A stretch of DNA of 64,000 nt. Source: Isoetes taiwanensis. Taxonomy: Eukaryota; Streptophyta; Lycopodiopsida; Isoetales; Isoetaceae. The notes below the pieces were generated by a model that ran no database searches, had not been told where the DNA came from, and saw nothing but the letters and a program-made list of their open reading frames with translations. Location: positions 746,001 to 810,000 of the forward strand of contig JAJEKV010000086.1 of assembly GCA_021234155.1 (NCBI GenBank), written 5' to 3'. The translations under genes were made by a program, and so were the position numbers. This document shows positions 54,216-64,000 of this stretch, in pieces; position 1 is the first letter of the stretch, and every line of letters starts with the position of its first letter.

Positions 54216-55722
54216 ATGGCGCCCTCAAGCTTTGTCGGATGGTATAATGAGACCAATCACATTTGTGATTGTCCCCCAACAAGTCTTCCATGTTTTTGAT
54301 TATCTCTTTGATCTCCATGCCACTCGACTAGAACTCCATACTACACCGACATCATTTGTCAATATGATCGGCAGGAGGTCTTACCCTCAGGAAGTTAGCT
54401 TGCCACCTAGGGGGAGGAAATGGGTTTCTCTAGATTCTCTTGCTCAAGCCATAGGTGGGGATCCAGGGGGTAAGAACAAGCTATGGGATAGAACCGAAAC
54501 ATGCCGGACTACATGACCTCAGAAGCATCATAGGCATAGGTACCTCCTCTCAAGCGAAACCTTAGCATTGTTCATGCGGTATATAGGGCGCTTAACCAAC
54601 CAGGGGAGCCGTCAATCCAACCCTTGGATTTGGCACCTCTCGACACCCGAAAGCCGACAGATAAGCATCCGGAGATCCGACCTTAGCATATGAACACTAC
54701 GGCTCCACATCGAAGCACCTACGTTGTAAATCGAAAGGTGATTACGAAGAGGAAGAGGAAGAGAACCCAAGCCGGGAGATGAGGGAGGCAAGAAGGATGG
54801 AGAGGCGATAGCTCAGGCAACGAAGCGCTAAAGGCGGGACTTTGAGCCACCAATGGGCATCACGGGCCTCACCCCGAAATGCGTCGATGGCGAGGAGTAC
54901 ATATTCGCCACCGACATCCTCAACCTCCCCTATTGCCAAGAGGAGAACCTCAGGATAGACGAGCTCCTAGGCCTAATTGCACAGGAACAGGGTAGCGACT
55001 TCATCGACTACTCCTACCAGGAGATACCAAGGGAAGTAGCGGAGCGACATTCCTATGCGGGGGAAACTATGTCGGACATCCAGGCATACCAACAAATAAG
55101 GCGATGTATCAAAGAACGAGAACCCATCATTCCAGAAGAAGAATTTCAGGAAATCCAAAGCAGGTTGTACAAGCCGGGAAGGGGCCCAAGCGCCAGCAGA
55201 CCAGTGCGCTCCATGAGTACGCGAGAAGCTTGTAGCAGCATCAATTTGGAGAGTGCAACTACTATGTGGAGAGACCATGAGGATCTTATGGCATTGGACA
55301 TCTTCGTGGCACCGGGAGAAAAGGTAATGGGCCGGGGCGGAACCAAGGGCAAGTCACTCAGGTACTATCTTCCGGCCCTTAGCCAGGGGCAGATGATAGT
55401 TTTCCATAAAGAATTTAGCCCAAGAGGTGAAGAGTCCGTAGCACTCCTTATAGCACTTTCGGGCTTTGGTCAGCATGCGAGAATAGATGTGAAAGTAGAC
55501 CATGTTATCCTCTTCAAGAGATCAGTAGCACTTCATGCTCTCGACTTCGCAAGGGGCCACCTCAGGGATGCGCTTGTCAGTAGTGGCGGCAAGCGCACGG
55601 AACTCCCAAAGACCACGGTAGCAAGAGCATTGGAGGGAGGATCGGCGGCTAGAATCCTGCAGAACATGGGCAAGGGCACAGGATTCAAGAAAATCAAGGA
55701 CTTCTTCAAGCGACATCATTGA
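54216..55722 (+). pseudogene. E3 ORF-B, unknown accessory protein (about 500 codons)
   Basis: Starts MAPSSFVGWYNETNHICD. A frameshift near 54280 leads to QVFHVFDYLFDLHATRLELH and TTPTSFVNMIGRRSYPQEVS. The middle (54540-54850) is frameshifted, with an acidic EEEEEEN and MREARRMERR segment. The C-terminal 289 codons are open (54853-55722): CVDGEEYIFATDILNLPYCQ, DFIDYSYQEIPREVAERHSY, QSRLYKPGRGPSASRPVRSM, ATTMWRDHEDLMALDIF, SLRYYLPALSQGQMIVFHKE, VKVDHVILFKRSVALHALDF and TVARALEGGSAARILQNMGK, ending KIKDFFKRHH. E1 has the same segments in the same order. I recognise no domain and no transmembrane or signal sequence. Its place before Gag, its own TATA box and its retention in two subfamilies argue for a real function. 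Confidence 0.78.
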
Positions 55723-56047
55723 TGGAAGAATTGCTTGCTAACTTAATTAAAGTACATTGTAACTCCTTTTAAGTATTATCATGAAGTCCATTAAATGTAT
55801 TCCTATATACTAATTAATGTATTACCATGATTTTGACTTGTAAATGAAATTTTCATATGATTTCTTTTGTACCTAACAACAATTTAATTGTAAGCAAAAA
55901 TGACTATTGTCTAAACTTAACATTATGTATTGATGATCGACCCTTGCAGCAAGGAACTCAAGTGCAGGATCTCAGGACCAGCACCGACCACGCAATTGGG
56001 TTCCAAGGAACTTGTTTGGCGTAGAACAAGAAGATTTTGAGCAGGAT
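55723..56047 (+). other. AT-rich spacer before E3 gag
   Basis: No gene. AT-rich (55735-55930) with TATATACTAATTAATG at 55804. It could hold a third internal promoter for gag, but I see no conserved counterpart in E1, where ORF-B and gag nearly abut. Confidence 0.4.
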
Positions 56048-57310
56048 ATGTCACCGGCTGCATCAATGCAAGGTTGGTGCAGATGAGGAACCGTCACAAC
56101 ATCTCATCAACCGGGCGACACCTCTCATGAATGCAGGGAAGATGGTCCTCCACCGCCACCTTGTCCTCCGGTGGTGACGAAATTCCTCAACGAGGAAGGG
56201 GAGGGCAACCACGGCAACGTCGGGGGCGAGAGAGGCGAAGGAGAACCAGAGTCCATCACCATCTAGCTCCGGCCACATCGATATAGCTCTTCCAAGGAGG
56301 GCGGCTCTAGCTCCGACCAGGACTCGCACACCGCAAGGGCAAGGAAAAGGGCAAGAAAGACAGATGATTACCGGAAAAAGGTGGATAGTGCTATGAGCAA
56401 TGTGTGGAAGACAAGGAAGCTCGGCCAGTTCTCAGGGAAAGATAGATCAGGCATGGAGGCTGAAGCATGGCTGGATGAAATGGAAGAATTTGGCAACTCA
56501 TATGGTATGAAAAGACAAGGACATAGGGAAAGTTGCTACAAAACCTTATTGGACCGGCAAGGATCCGGGTGGAAGGGATATGCTAAATCTAACAAGTCAA
56601 AGAGGAACAATCGCGGGGTTTAAGACCTTCACAAGGCTTTCCTTAAGCACTATGTGCCAAGGTCTCATACTAGTAGACAGATCCAGCCAGCTCTCTGAGT
56701 TGAATCGAACTAGTTTATCGCTGGCTAAGTATACGAAGAATTTATGAGGCTCAGGGCCGCATGTTCCCGAGTCTCGAGAGAGGCAAGCCGTGGATACTTA
56801 CATTGAGGGGTTGAACAGCAATATCAAGAGGCTTGTAAGAGCAATCAACCCAAGGTCGATGCTTGCAGTCAAGATAAAGCTATAAGTTTGGAAGAGGCAC
56901 CGGCAACTCCAAATGAAAAGCGACCAACCTTCGTGGGTAAGAGTTCAGGCGTGCTCGGGGACAATATCGGGGTAAGCAATCAGCAGCTACACCATCGAGA
57001 GTCAAGAAGAAGGTAAGGATAAGAGCAAAGCTTTTGGGGACCGTAAAGCCCGAACGCCATCGGGGGCAAGCGGCTTAAAAGCGTCTCCTAGACGTCCGCC
57101 AAAGGAAAAGAGACAGAATGCATTGAGAAAAGCTATGTTTCAGGTGCTTCCAAATTGTGGCACCGAACACATGATTGTCCATTCGTCATGCGGTCGGCCT
57201 TAGCAGAGCTTATGGATTGGGATTCCCCAACGGGGAAGCGATGAAGACGGCGACCCGGCCAGGGAGGCCCGGACTTCATAGATGGTGAGTGCCACATATG
57301 TGCAAACATT
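56048..57310 (+). pseudogene. E3 Gag with one zinc knuckle
   Basis: Likely start ATG at 56048 (MSPAASMQ), aligned to the E1 Gag start. It has a Pro- and Glu-rich N-terminus, then KTDDYRKKVDSAMSNVWKTR, LGQFSGKDRSGMEAEAWLDE and MEEFGNSYGM (capsid start, 56381-56623). LHKAFLKHYVPRSHTSRQ follows near 56640, in the usual gag F-x-x-Y-x-P position. A knuckle CFRC..KLWHRTHDC lies near 57135-57180 (CX2CX4HX4C once a single frameshift is allowed for). Frameshifts are frequent. It would form the particle and package the RNA. Confidence 0.78.
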
Positions 57311-57339
57311 GAGTCGGTGATATAGAGAATCGGTCGATC

Positions 57340-57980
57340 ACATTGCGGGCTGATGGGATCATAGATAGTAAGCCATATGTAGTCCTCATAGATACAGGTA
57401 GCTCTCACAATTTTGCATCTCCTAGATTGGCTGCTCTAATGAAGAACAAGGTATTGAAGTCTAAGCCAAGGCCCAGTAGCTATGGCAAATGGCCATTCGC
57501 ACACACTAAGGGGAGGAGGATCACCTTTGACATAGACCTTAGTGGGGCTAAGTGGCCGATGGGAGCGAAGTCATGGATATTGGAAGGTATGATCTTATTG
57601 TGGGAATGGAATTCTTGAAGCCTAAAAGCAAGAATTTGATTGTGGCCGGACGAAGTCACCATGACGGCACCTACCGGACGGCAACAAGTTGATAGTCAAA
57701 GGTAAGAAGCTAGATTCTCCCATGCGGTTGTATTTCTTTGAAGCGGCTAAGGAAGAGCATAGAAAGGAATAAGGTGGATTACATCTTGAGGTTGGAATCA
57801 GTTGGGCGGGCAAGAGGGAAGTGACCCAAAGGGGAATCGAGTTGCCCGGCCCGGATAGCAAGGCTTATTTCAGAGTTCAAGGATGTATTCCCGATGAAAT
57901 CCGGCATTTGCCACCTTATAGGGGTGTAGAATGTGAGATCACATTGGCTCCAGATCTGAAAGCCTACCAGTAAGGCACCA
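57340..57980 (+). pseudogene. E3 aspartic protease
   Basis: ADGIIDSKPYVVLIDTGSSH then NFASPRLAAL, with the catalytic D-T-G (residues about 14-16 of 57343-57618). RRITFDIDLSGAKWPMGAKS and, after frameshifts, VGMEFL-type sequence near 57600 follow. This is a retropepsin-like protease that would cleave the Gag-Pol polyprotein. The Pro-RT linker (57620-57980) is frameshifted. Confidence 0.82.
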
Positions 57981-57984
57981 TATA

Positions 57985-59205
57985 GAATGAGCACCCCGGA
58001 ATTGATTGAGCTCAAGAAGCAGCTTCAAGAATTGCTAGACCTTGGATTCATAAGGGCAAGTGTGTCTCCTTTTGGAGCACCTATACTCTTCGTAAAGAAG
58101 AAAGACGGGAGCTTAAGAATGTGCATAGACTATCGCCACTCAATAAGCGATTTATAAAGAATAAGTATGCATTGCCGAGGCGATGACCTAATGGATCAGC
58201 TACAAGGAGCAAAGGTATTCTCTAAGATTGATTTGAGATCGATACCATCAGATAAGAATAAAAGAAGAGGATATCCATAAGACCGCTTTTCGAGGCGGTA
58301 TGGTCATTTTGAGTTTACAGAGTAATGCCCTTTGGATTGTCGAACGCTCCCGCAACATTTATGCGCCTTATGAACGACATCTTCAGAGACTTCTTGGATG
58401 AGTTTGTCATTGTCTTCTTCGACGACATTCTAGTCTACAGCAAGTCCCTTGAGGAGCATTGTCGACATCTCGGGGAAAGTGTTGGAGAAGTTGAGACGTC
58501 ATCGGTTGTATGGGAAGCTCTCAAAGTGCCACTTTGCAACAGCCGTAGAGTGGAGTATTTGGGACATGTGGTAACATCCGAGGGAATCTCCACAGTCCAT
58601 CTAAGATTGAAGCAATAGTTGATTGGCCAGCCCCAAGGAATGTAGCAAGTAAGAAGTTTTTCGGGTTGGCGGGATACTCTGAGAAAGTTAGGTGAAGGAC
58701 TTTGCTAAGTGGGCCCCCTCCGTCCGACCTCACTAAGGCCAAGAAGATTAAGGATTGGTCTAGTCATTGGTTAGAGAAAGTCCAAGCTTCCTTCGAGAAG
58801 CTTAAAGAGGCCTTGACAACAGCACCAGTGCTTGTTCTTCCGGACCCGAGTAAAAGATAAGTTGGTAGCAACAGATCGAGCAAGATAGCAACAGGGGGCG
58901 GTCTTGATGCAAGAAGGAAGGGTAGTCGCCTCGACTCAAAGAAGATGAACGACGCCAAGCAACGCTACCCAACCCATGATCGGGAGCTGCTAGCCATTGT
59001 CGAGGGCATTGAGGATATGGAGGCATTATTTCTTTGGGAAGGAAGTTTGATTAGATCTCGATCACGAGCCTTGATTATCTTTTCACCCAGCCCTCCTCAA
59101 CTTAAGGCAAAGGAGGTGGATGGAATTCCTTGAGGAGTATGATTTTGATATTATATATAAGCCCGGTAAGCTTAATATTGTAGCGAGATGCCCTCTCTAG
59201 GAGGC
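57985..59205 (+). pseudogene. E3 reverse transcriptase and RNase H
   Basis: [55 protein letters not shown], then [20 protein letters not shown] and the active site [19 protein letters not shown] (FFDD in place of YxDD; 58325-58480), [14 protein letters not shown]. RNase H: WLEKVQASFEKLKEALTTAP, VLVLPD, then KQRYPTHDRELLAIVEGIED (58945 onward) and [20 protein letters not shown] (59117-59180), the usual end of gypsy RNase H. Several frameshifts and deletions, for example near 58140, 58240 and 58860, inactivate it. Confidence 0.85.
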
Positions 59206-59379
59206 CATTTCGCACAAGGGCGCATTGTAATCACGATTTCCACTCTTCGAGTGAGTTTGGCAAGAAGATTGAGGAGTCCTTGCCAACCCGATGTGGACTT
59301 CAAGGAGGTGTGGGAAAGCCTCTCAAAGGAAGCCGTAGCAGACAAGGAGCGGGAAGCCTTCAAGCATTTTAAGAAGGAA

Positions 59380-60742
59380 GGCAACTGTTGTACCACAAGC
59401 ATAAGTTGTGTGTGCCCGAATCTTGAGGGGTAAGGAAGTTAATTCTTCATGACACACATAACAGCCCAATAGCGGGGCATCTTTGGCTTCATGAAGACCT
59501 ATTTCAAGATTCAAGTTAGTTACGGCGCCGTGAATGAAGAGGCGATAGCTGCATATATTGAGGATTGCCGCTTATGTCGTGAGACTAAAGCGAGCAACTT
59601 CGGATTCGTGCTTTAGAGCCATTAAAAACGCAAAGTGGGAGGTCATAAGCATGGATTTCATCACAGGTCTCCCTAGAACTCTTCGAGGCAAGGATGCATT
59701 GATGGTTGTCGTAGATAAGTTATCTAAGATGGCACATTTCGTGCCTTGCAAGACGACAGACACCGCATTAGACACTGCCAAGTTATTTGTAAGGGAGATT
59801 TTTAGAAACCATGGCATGCCTCGGGAGATAATATCCGATAGAGACTCTAAGTTTATGAGTGCCTTTTGGCAGGATCTCTTTAGCACCATCCAGACGAAGC
59901 TCTCCATGAGTACGGCATATCATCCCCAAACAGATGGCCAGACGGAAAGGACGAATCGGATCATTGAAGACATGCTTCGAAGCTATGTGTGGAACAAGCA
60001 GTCCAAGTGGGATGAGTACATCCACTTGGTGGAATTCGCCTACAACAGTGCCAAGCAGGAGTCATCGCAGATGTCTCCTTTCATGATAAATTATGGCTAC
60101 CAGTGCTTAACCCCGAATACCTGGCACAATCCTGTGTCCAAGGTATAAGTATCCCAGCAGATGTTAGGGGACATGCAGCAGCTAGTAGAGGAAGTAAGGG
60201 GTTATTTATTGGCGGCAAGAAGTCGGCGAAGAGTGTAGCCGACAAACACAGGGCCGTAAGGGAGTTTACGATTAGGCGTCTTTGTTTGGTTGAAGATCAA
60301 GGTGAAGCAAGCCAAGTCATGGATTGGGAGCTGCAAGAAGCTTGCCCCTAGGTGGGCTGGGCCGTTCAAGATTTTGGAGAGAGTGGGCTCTCAAGCCTAC
60401 AAGTTGGATCTTCCAGCCCATCTTAAGGTCCACAAGGTCTTCCACGTAAGTTTATTAAAAAGGCACAATCCTAACCCTGAGGAGGTTTTGGATACTCCAA
60501 CCTTGTTGGAAATGACGGAGGAGCAAGTAGAAATAGTGCCTGAGTTACTTCTTGATAAGTCATTCAAGAAGACTAGGAGGTCTCAGTTCCTCCAATATTT
60601 GGTTAAGTGGAAGCACTTACCCGTGGAAGATGCGACATGGGTATTGAAGCAAGATTTGGAGAAGCAATACCCAGAGTTTATGAAGGAGTTTGATGGGCGA
60701 GTCGTCTCCGACTTGGTCGACCCCGACTTGCCAGGTGGTTAG
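59380..60742 (+). pseudogene. E3 integrase with C-terminal chromodomain
   Basis: The zinc-finger region (59380-59610) is broken. The core (59558-60148) is open: KWEVISMDFITGLPRTLRGK (first Asp), IISDRDSKFMSAFWQDLFST (second Asp), TAYHPQTDGQTERTNRIIED (catalytic Glu in TER), WDEYIHLVEFAYNSAKQESS. The C-terminal domain (60290-60742) has KLAPRWAGPFKILERVGSQA and YKLDLPAHLKVHKVFHVSLL. A chromodomain follows: VPELLLDKSFKKTRRSQFLQ, YLVKWKHLPVEDATWVLKQD, LEKQYPEFMKEF. YLVKWK and the ATW position fit the chromodomain cage, while the first cage aromatic is not obvious. In chromoviruses this domain is known to guide integration to chromatin. A frameshift lies near 60150-60290. Confidence 0.9.
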
Positions 60743-60820
60743 CTAGTATGTTGTTAGTTAGCTTTGAGCCTGGCGCATGCATCCTAGTTAGGAGGGTGCA
60801 TGTGCCAGAACCTTAGATCG

Positions 60821-61170
60821 TGTGGGCGATGATGGGATACGCCTTTAGGGCATTCTCTAGGCCACACGCACCAAGAGGTGCGCATGACCATTAGGGTCAT
60901 GTGAGTGAGGAATGAGGCATAGTGGGCGATGATGGGACATCGTTCGGATGATCTCTATGCCACGATGCGGGGTACGCACACCTGGCCGTAGGAGGGTCAT
61001 GGTGAAGCTTAAGTGATCATGCGCGATGATGGGATCGTGAGACGTTCCCTAGCTGAAACCCTCGGGGCATGATGCCTTTGGGGTGTACTGATCCGGATCG
61101 TGTGTACAAGGTAGCACTCGATCGTGGGCAATGATGGGAGCATCTTAAATGATCCCTAAGCTCAAATCCG
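60821..61170 (+). repeat. Four copies of an about 100-bp repeat in the E3 3' UTR
   Basis: The box GTGGGCGATGATGGGA starts units near 60822, 60922, 61019 (GCGCGATGATGGGA) and 61123 (GTGGGCAATGATGGGA), spacing about 100, 97 and 104. Each continues with a diverged ATCTCTATGCCACG-like segment and a GGGTCATG-like box. It lies between the integrase stop and the polypurine tract. Confidence 0.75.
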
Positions 61171-61586
61171 AAAGGGCCATGATCTTGGGCAAGGTGGTAG
61201 GACAACCTTGAGCCAGTAGTTCGGCTCAAGGAGGTAAGGGGGGTGGTCCCCTAAAACCACAAATTATTAACTAAACTAACGTAATGTGCTCCTTTTGCAG
61301 GCAAGTAGAAGGGGGACCTCAACGAGGAGCGCGTTACGAGAGGATAGGGGGAGCCATAATTTAGATTATGAACCCTAATAATTCTTATAATAGTATTTTG
61401 AATTATTATAAGAAATAACTGTGTTAAGGCTATATAATTTTGTATAAGTACAAATATAGCCTAAATTTTGACTTTCAATTAATAAAACTTGATTGCTAAA
61501 GTAAACTAAAGGTTAATTACGTTGCTGTTTTGCAGGCATAAGGTAGGGTCGTCACCTTAGCGCAATGCTGAGGACAGCATTGTCCT
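61171..61586 (+). other. E3 3' untranslated region
   Basis: No gene. An AT-rich stretch (61365-61500) leads to the polypurine tract. Confidence 0.5.
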
Positions 61587-61599
61587 AAGGGGGGGAGAA
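61587..61599 (+). other. E3 polypurine tract
   Basis: AAGGGGGGGAGAA immediately before the 3' LTR. Confidence 0.92.
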
Positions 61600-63242
61600 T
61601 GTGACGGTCCAGGGGAATATACGCCATAAATACATATATTCCTGGATCCGTCACTATACAAGTCTATCATTCATAGCCTTGTATACCATAAGTTGTGGCA
61701 CTAGGGGGCATGGCCAAGTTATTCTCATAACTTAGCCAACCATAGGTTTAGACCATTATCCACGTGGCCTTAACCTATTGGGCACCCGCCACACAGGACT
61801 CACCCGATTGGTGCCACGTGGCATCCTAGGTGGACCTAGCTCATATAGGCCTAAACCCTAACCCTAGGCCTCTTTCCAGCCCTAGCACCTAGAGACTCAC
61901 CTACTCGTTCGAAAACCCGTTTGAACATCGCTTGTCTTGTAGCATAGACCTGTGCAGCAGCCCGAGGTAGACTTCGTTCTTGGAGCAAGAGCAAAGATCA
62001 CGTGAGTCGTCGAAGACCATGGAGGCGCCCGGATCTGGAGGGAGAGCATCAGGAGCAGGTATGTAGGATAGTAGTTGTGATAGCTCATCTGGGATTAGCA
62101 TTCCAGATGTGCTAGTATTTTGTATCTAGAGTAGAGCCATCCTAGAACCCATATTCAACATCTTGAACCCTAATCAAGGAACCCTAACTATTAGTTAGTT
62201 GTATGATTAGGTTAAGATGTTCTTCTTATGGTTATTCTCATGATGTGATGATGATGTGATGATGGTTGATCATGTTGCTCCTCTTGTATTGGGAAGGGGG
62301 TAGAGACCTAGAGCCATATGTAGTATGCTCCTAGAGTAGATCCCTTAGTTCCTATTAGTTGCGGCCTGTGCATAGGAGCCCACCAGGCTATTGAGGCTCT
62401 GATATGACTCAGCACCAGATAACGGGGCTAGAGGGAAAGTGGAGGGAGGATCCCTGCCGAGTGGGGGCTTCGGGGGATCCCATAGTGGGCTAGGCTTATG
62501 GTGGGTCACTTGCGTGTGGGCGAGCATGGGTCCGACACCTCCCAGGGCAATGGTGTTGCCCCGCCTCCTCGGGGCTGCAAGTGTTGGCTTGGCTCTCGTT
62601 TTGGGGTTCACGGGTGCGAATGCGTGTGTCGTCCACGATTCTCTAGCCGCCCACGGCACCTCTAGACCACGGAAGGGGAGATGCAACCCTTCCCCGCCTC
62701 ATCGGACGAGGGAGATGCAACACAGAGTAGTCCCGATGGGTGATGCCATGGGATTGCGTGTCCGGACGGCTAGAGTCCTGCCGAGCCTGATCTAGCCCAT
62801 CTGCAAAGTATGCACAGGAGGGGCGGATGGAGTGGTCAACCCTAGCCATTGTTCTATGCCAGCCCTCGCCATTGCCATGACTCGGTCTGCTCTATCTTGA
62901 GGCCTAGCCGGTCAGTCACCCTCCTTACGAGTCTCGGCCGGGGTAGGAGCTCTCCTGTTTTATGGTTTGTGATTATCATCTTTGCATTGGTTTATGTGCG
63001 ATGCACTACCCTCCGAGGTAGTATTTGTATATGTTTTATGCTAGTTCTGACGTGTTATCGCTTCCGCTGTTATAGGAGCCCATAGGGGAAGGGCGCGCAA
63101 GACACCTTCGTGTTCCCCTCCCGCACTAAGAGTCACCTCGAGTCTTGCGGGGTAGACGAAGGAGCCCATCGCGGTTCTTTGGCCGGATGGGGATTTCTGC
63201 CGGGTATCTGGGTGGGCCGTATGTTTAGCAGGGAGCGTCACA
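61600..63242 (+). repeat. E3 3' LTR
   Basis: 1643 bp, the counterpart of 50266-51890. It is followed by the duplicated GGGAA. Confidence 0.95.
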
Positions 63243-64000
63243 GGGAAAGACCCAGAGCTCCCGAAGAAACCCCTGAGGAAAACCAAGAGCACACCAAGAA
63301 GGGGTCAAAATAACAGAGGGAGCCCGATAGGCCGTCATCATCTTCATCTGAAATAGAGTCGAACGATGACGCTTGGAAGAAGGATCGGGACCTTCCAACC
63401 CCGAGAACCAAGAAGTCGCAGCACCATCTCCCTACCCAACATGGCCGAAAGCAACTACAGATACCAAGAAGGTCAAGCCAGCACGGGAGTCATATGTACT
63501 CAAGCATAAGCGGGAGTACAAGAAGAAGCTGAGGGAGTACAAGGAGTACATGGAGATGTACGAGGCATACTCCAAGTATTATGAAGAAAATAAAGTGATG
63601 TACGTAGAATGAGAAAGGCCAACAAAAGAGAACACTTGAAGCCGCCCCCAGAGAGACTAAAGTGACGTACGTAGAATGAGAAAGGCCAACAAAAGAGAAC
63701 ACCTTGAAGCCGCCCCCAGAGAGACTCATACCACCAAAGAAGCCCATGAAGTGGAAGGCAGACTCATACTTCGCTAAAGCTGCTCGGGAGATTCGACATT
63801 TCTAGAGGAGCTATGGACTTCTTATCCCAAGAGCCGCATTTGCAAGATCGACCCGCGAAATCTTGCAAGAGTTCGACAAGGAGAAGTGAGTAATAGACGA
63901 CATGTTGCTTGCATTACAGGAGGCAGTCAAGCAGAAGCTGGTGCAGCATTTTGAAGACTCCTTACCATGTGCTCTCCATGTGAAAAGAGTCACGTGCATG
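63243..64000 (+). pseudogene. E5 histone H3-like protein, C-terminal part (runs off the window)
   Basis: Resumes the E5 gene after E3. It shows PEETPEENQEHTKKGSK, a stop, a Ser-rich SSSSSEIESNDD stretch and, after a frameshift near 63375, PSPYPTWPKATTDTKKVKPA then REYKKKLREYKEYMEMYEAY. This is the module seen in E2 as PPYPKWPKPLKVVKKQKV. A 67-bp tandem duplication follows, then the H3 fold in one frame: AKAAREIRHF, TAG, RSYGLLIPRAAFARSTREIL, QEFDKEK, TGA, VIDDMLLALQEAVKQKLVQH and FEDSLPCALHVKRVTCM at the window edge. H3 counterparts are LREIRRYQKSTELLI, LQEASEAYLV and [12 protein letters not shown]. The last helix lies outside the window. Confidence 0.83.
63592..63726. repeat. 67-bp tandem duplication in the E5 histone-like gene
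   Basis: Positions 63592-63658 are repeated at 63659-63726 (AAAGTGA(T/C)GTACGTAGAATG ... CCCCCAGAGAGACT) with one substitution and one inserted base. Confidence 0.9.

Larger units (their letters stand above)
50266..63242 (+). mobile_element. E3: complete H3-carrying chromovirus-type LTR retrotransposon (12,977 bp)
   Basis: LTRs at 50266-51890 and 61600-63242, both TGTGACG...CGTCACA. The 5-bp duplication GGGAA lies at 50261-50265 and 63243-63247, the iMet primer site at 51892 and the polypurine tract at 61587-61599. Gene order is histone H3-like, ORF-B, Gag, protease, RT, RNase H, integrase with chromodomain, then a long repeat-containing 3' UTR. It sits inside the histone-like gene of E5. 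All genes carry frameshifts, and the LTRs differ mostly by small indels. A standard chromovirus is, from memory, 5-7 kb, so E3 is about twice that, largely because of the two accessory genes and long LTRs. Confidence 0.96.

Overview
The window is nuclear DNA of a land plant made almost entirely of nested retrotransposons. The signs are plant-type Ty3/gypsy elements, L1-type LINEs with very long (CT)n tracts, tRNA-iMet and tRNA-Asp primer sites, telobox-like CCCTAA motifs, a DUF7869-like remnant and an RPA1-like pseudogene. I favour a seed-free plant, perhaps a fern, but this is a weak inference. I found no intact host gene, rRNA, tRNA or CRISPR array. Nearly every coding region carries frameshifts or stops.

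Layout. 1-2450 (-): E1, the ORF-B and gag start of a large LTR element. 2455-6198 (-): LINE-A, behind a (GA)n tract and the 3' hairpin of another LINE. 6400-15085: old sequence with a DUF7869-like remnant, an unrecognised frame and LINE-E. 15086-19342 (-): degraded gypsy element G. 19439-22469: a MITE, small repeats and a coding remnant. 22478-26390 (+): E2 (5' LTR, primer site, histone-like gene). 26395-42996 (+): the LINE-C 3' end, a (CT)n tract, then full-length LINE-B, split by a complete LTR element T (27998-39030, duplication AAGCT). 43150-46000: LINE-F and an RPA1-like pseudogene. 46151-64000 (+): a nest of three related LTR elements, E4 containing E5 containing complete E3 (50266-63242, duplication GGGAA).

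The main discovery is that E2, E3, E4 and E5 each carry, as the first gene after the primer site, an ORF beginning with the tail of histone H3 (MARTKQT-RK, MARTKCTARK or MACTKQTAR). In E2, E3 and E5, where sequence remains, this ORF ends in a recognisable H3 histone fold. Between tail and fold lie a long acidic/Gln-rich and basic linker and a family-specific YPxWPK module. A second accessory gene, ORF-B, is shared by E1 and E3 and has no recognisable relatives. Both genes have a TATA-like box at a fixed distance upstream (97 nt, and 117-119 nt). Downstream lie gag, protease, RT/RNase H and an integrase ending in a chromodomain. One element therefore encodes both an H3-like protein and a chromodomain, a fold that in cellular proteins binds methylated H3 tails. 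This suggests an element-borne histone/reader system for integration targeting, silencing evasion or packaging. That function is inference.

A second theme is LINE biology. Three LINE 3' ends share a compensating hairpin followed by (CT)n. In two cases another LINE starts directly after the tract, suggesting insertion at (CT)n arrays.
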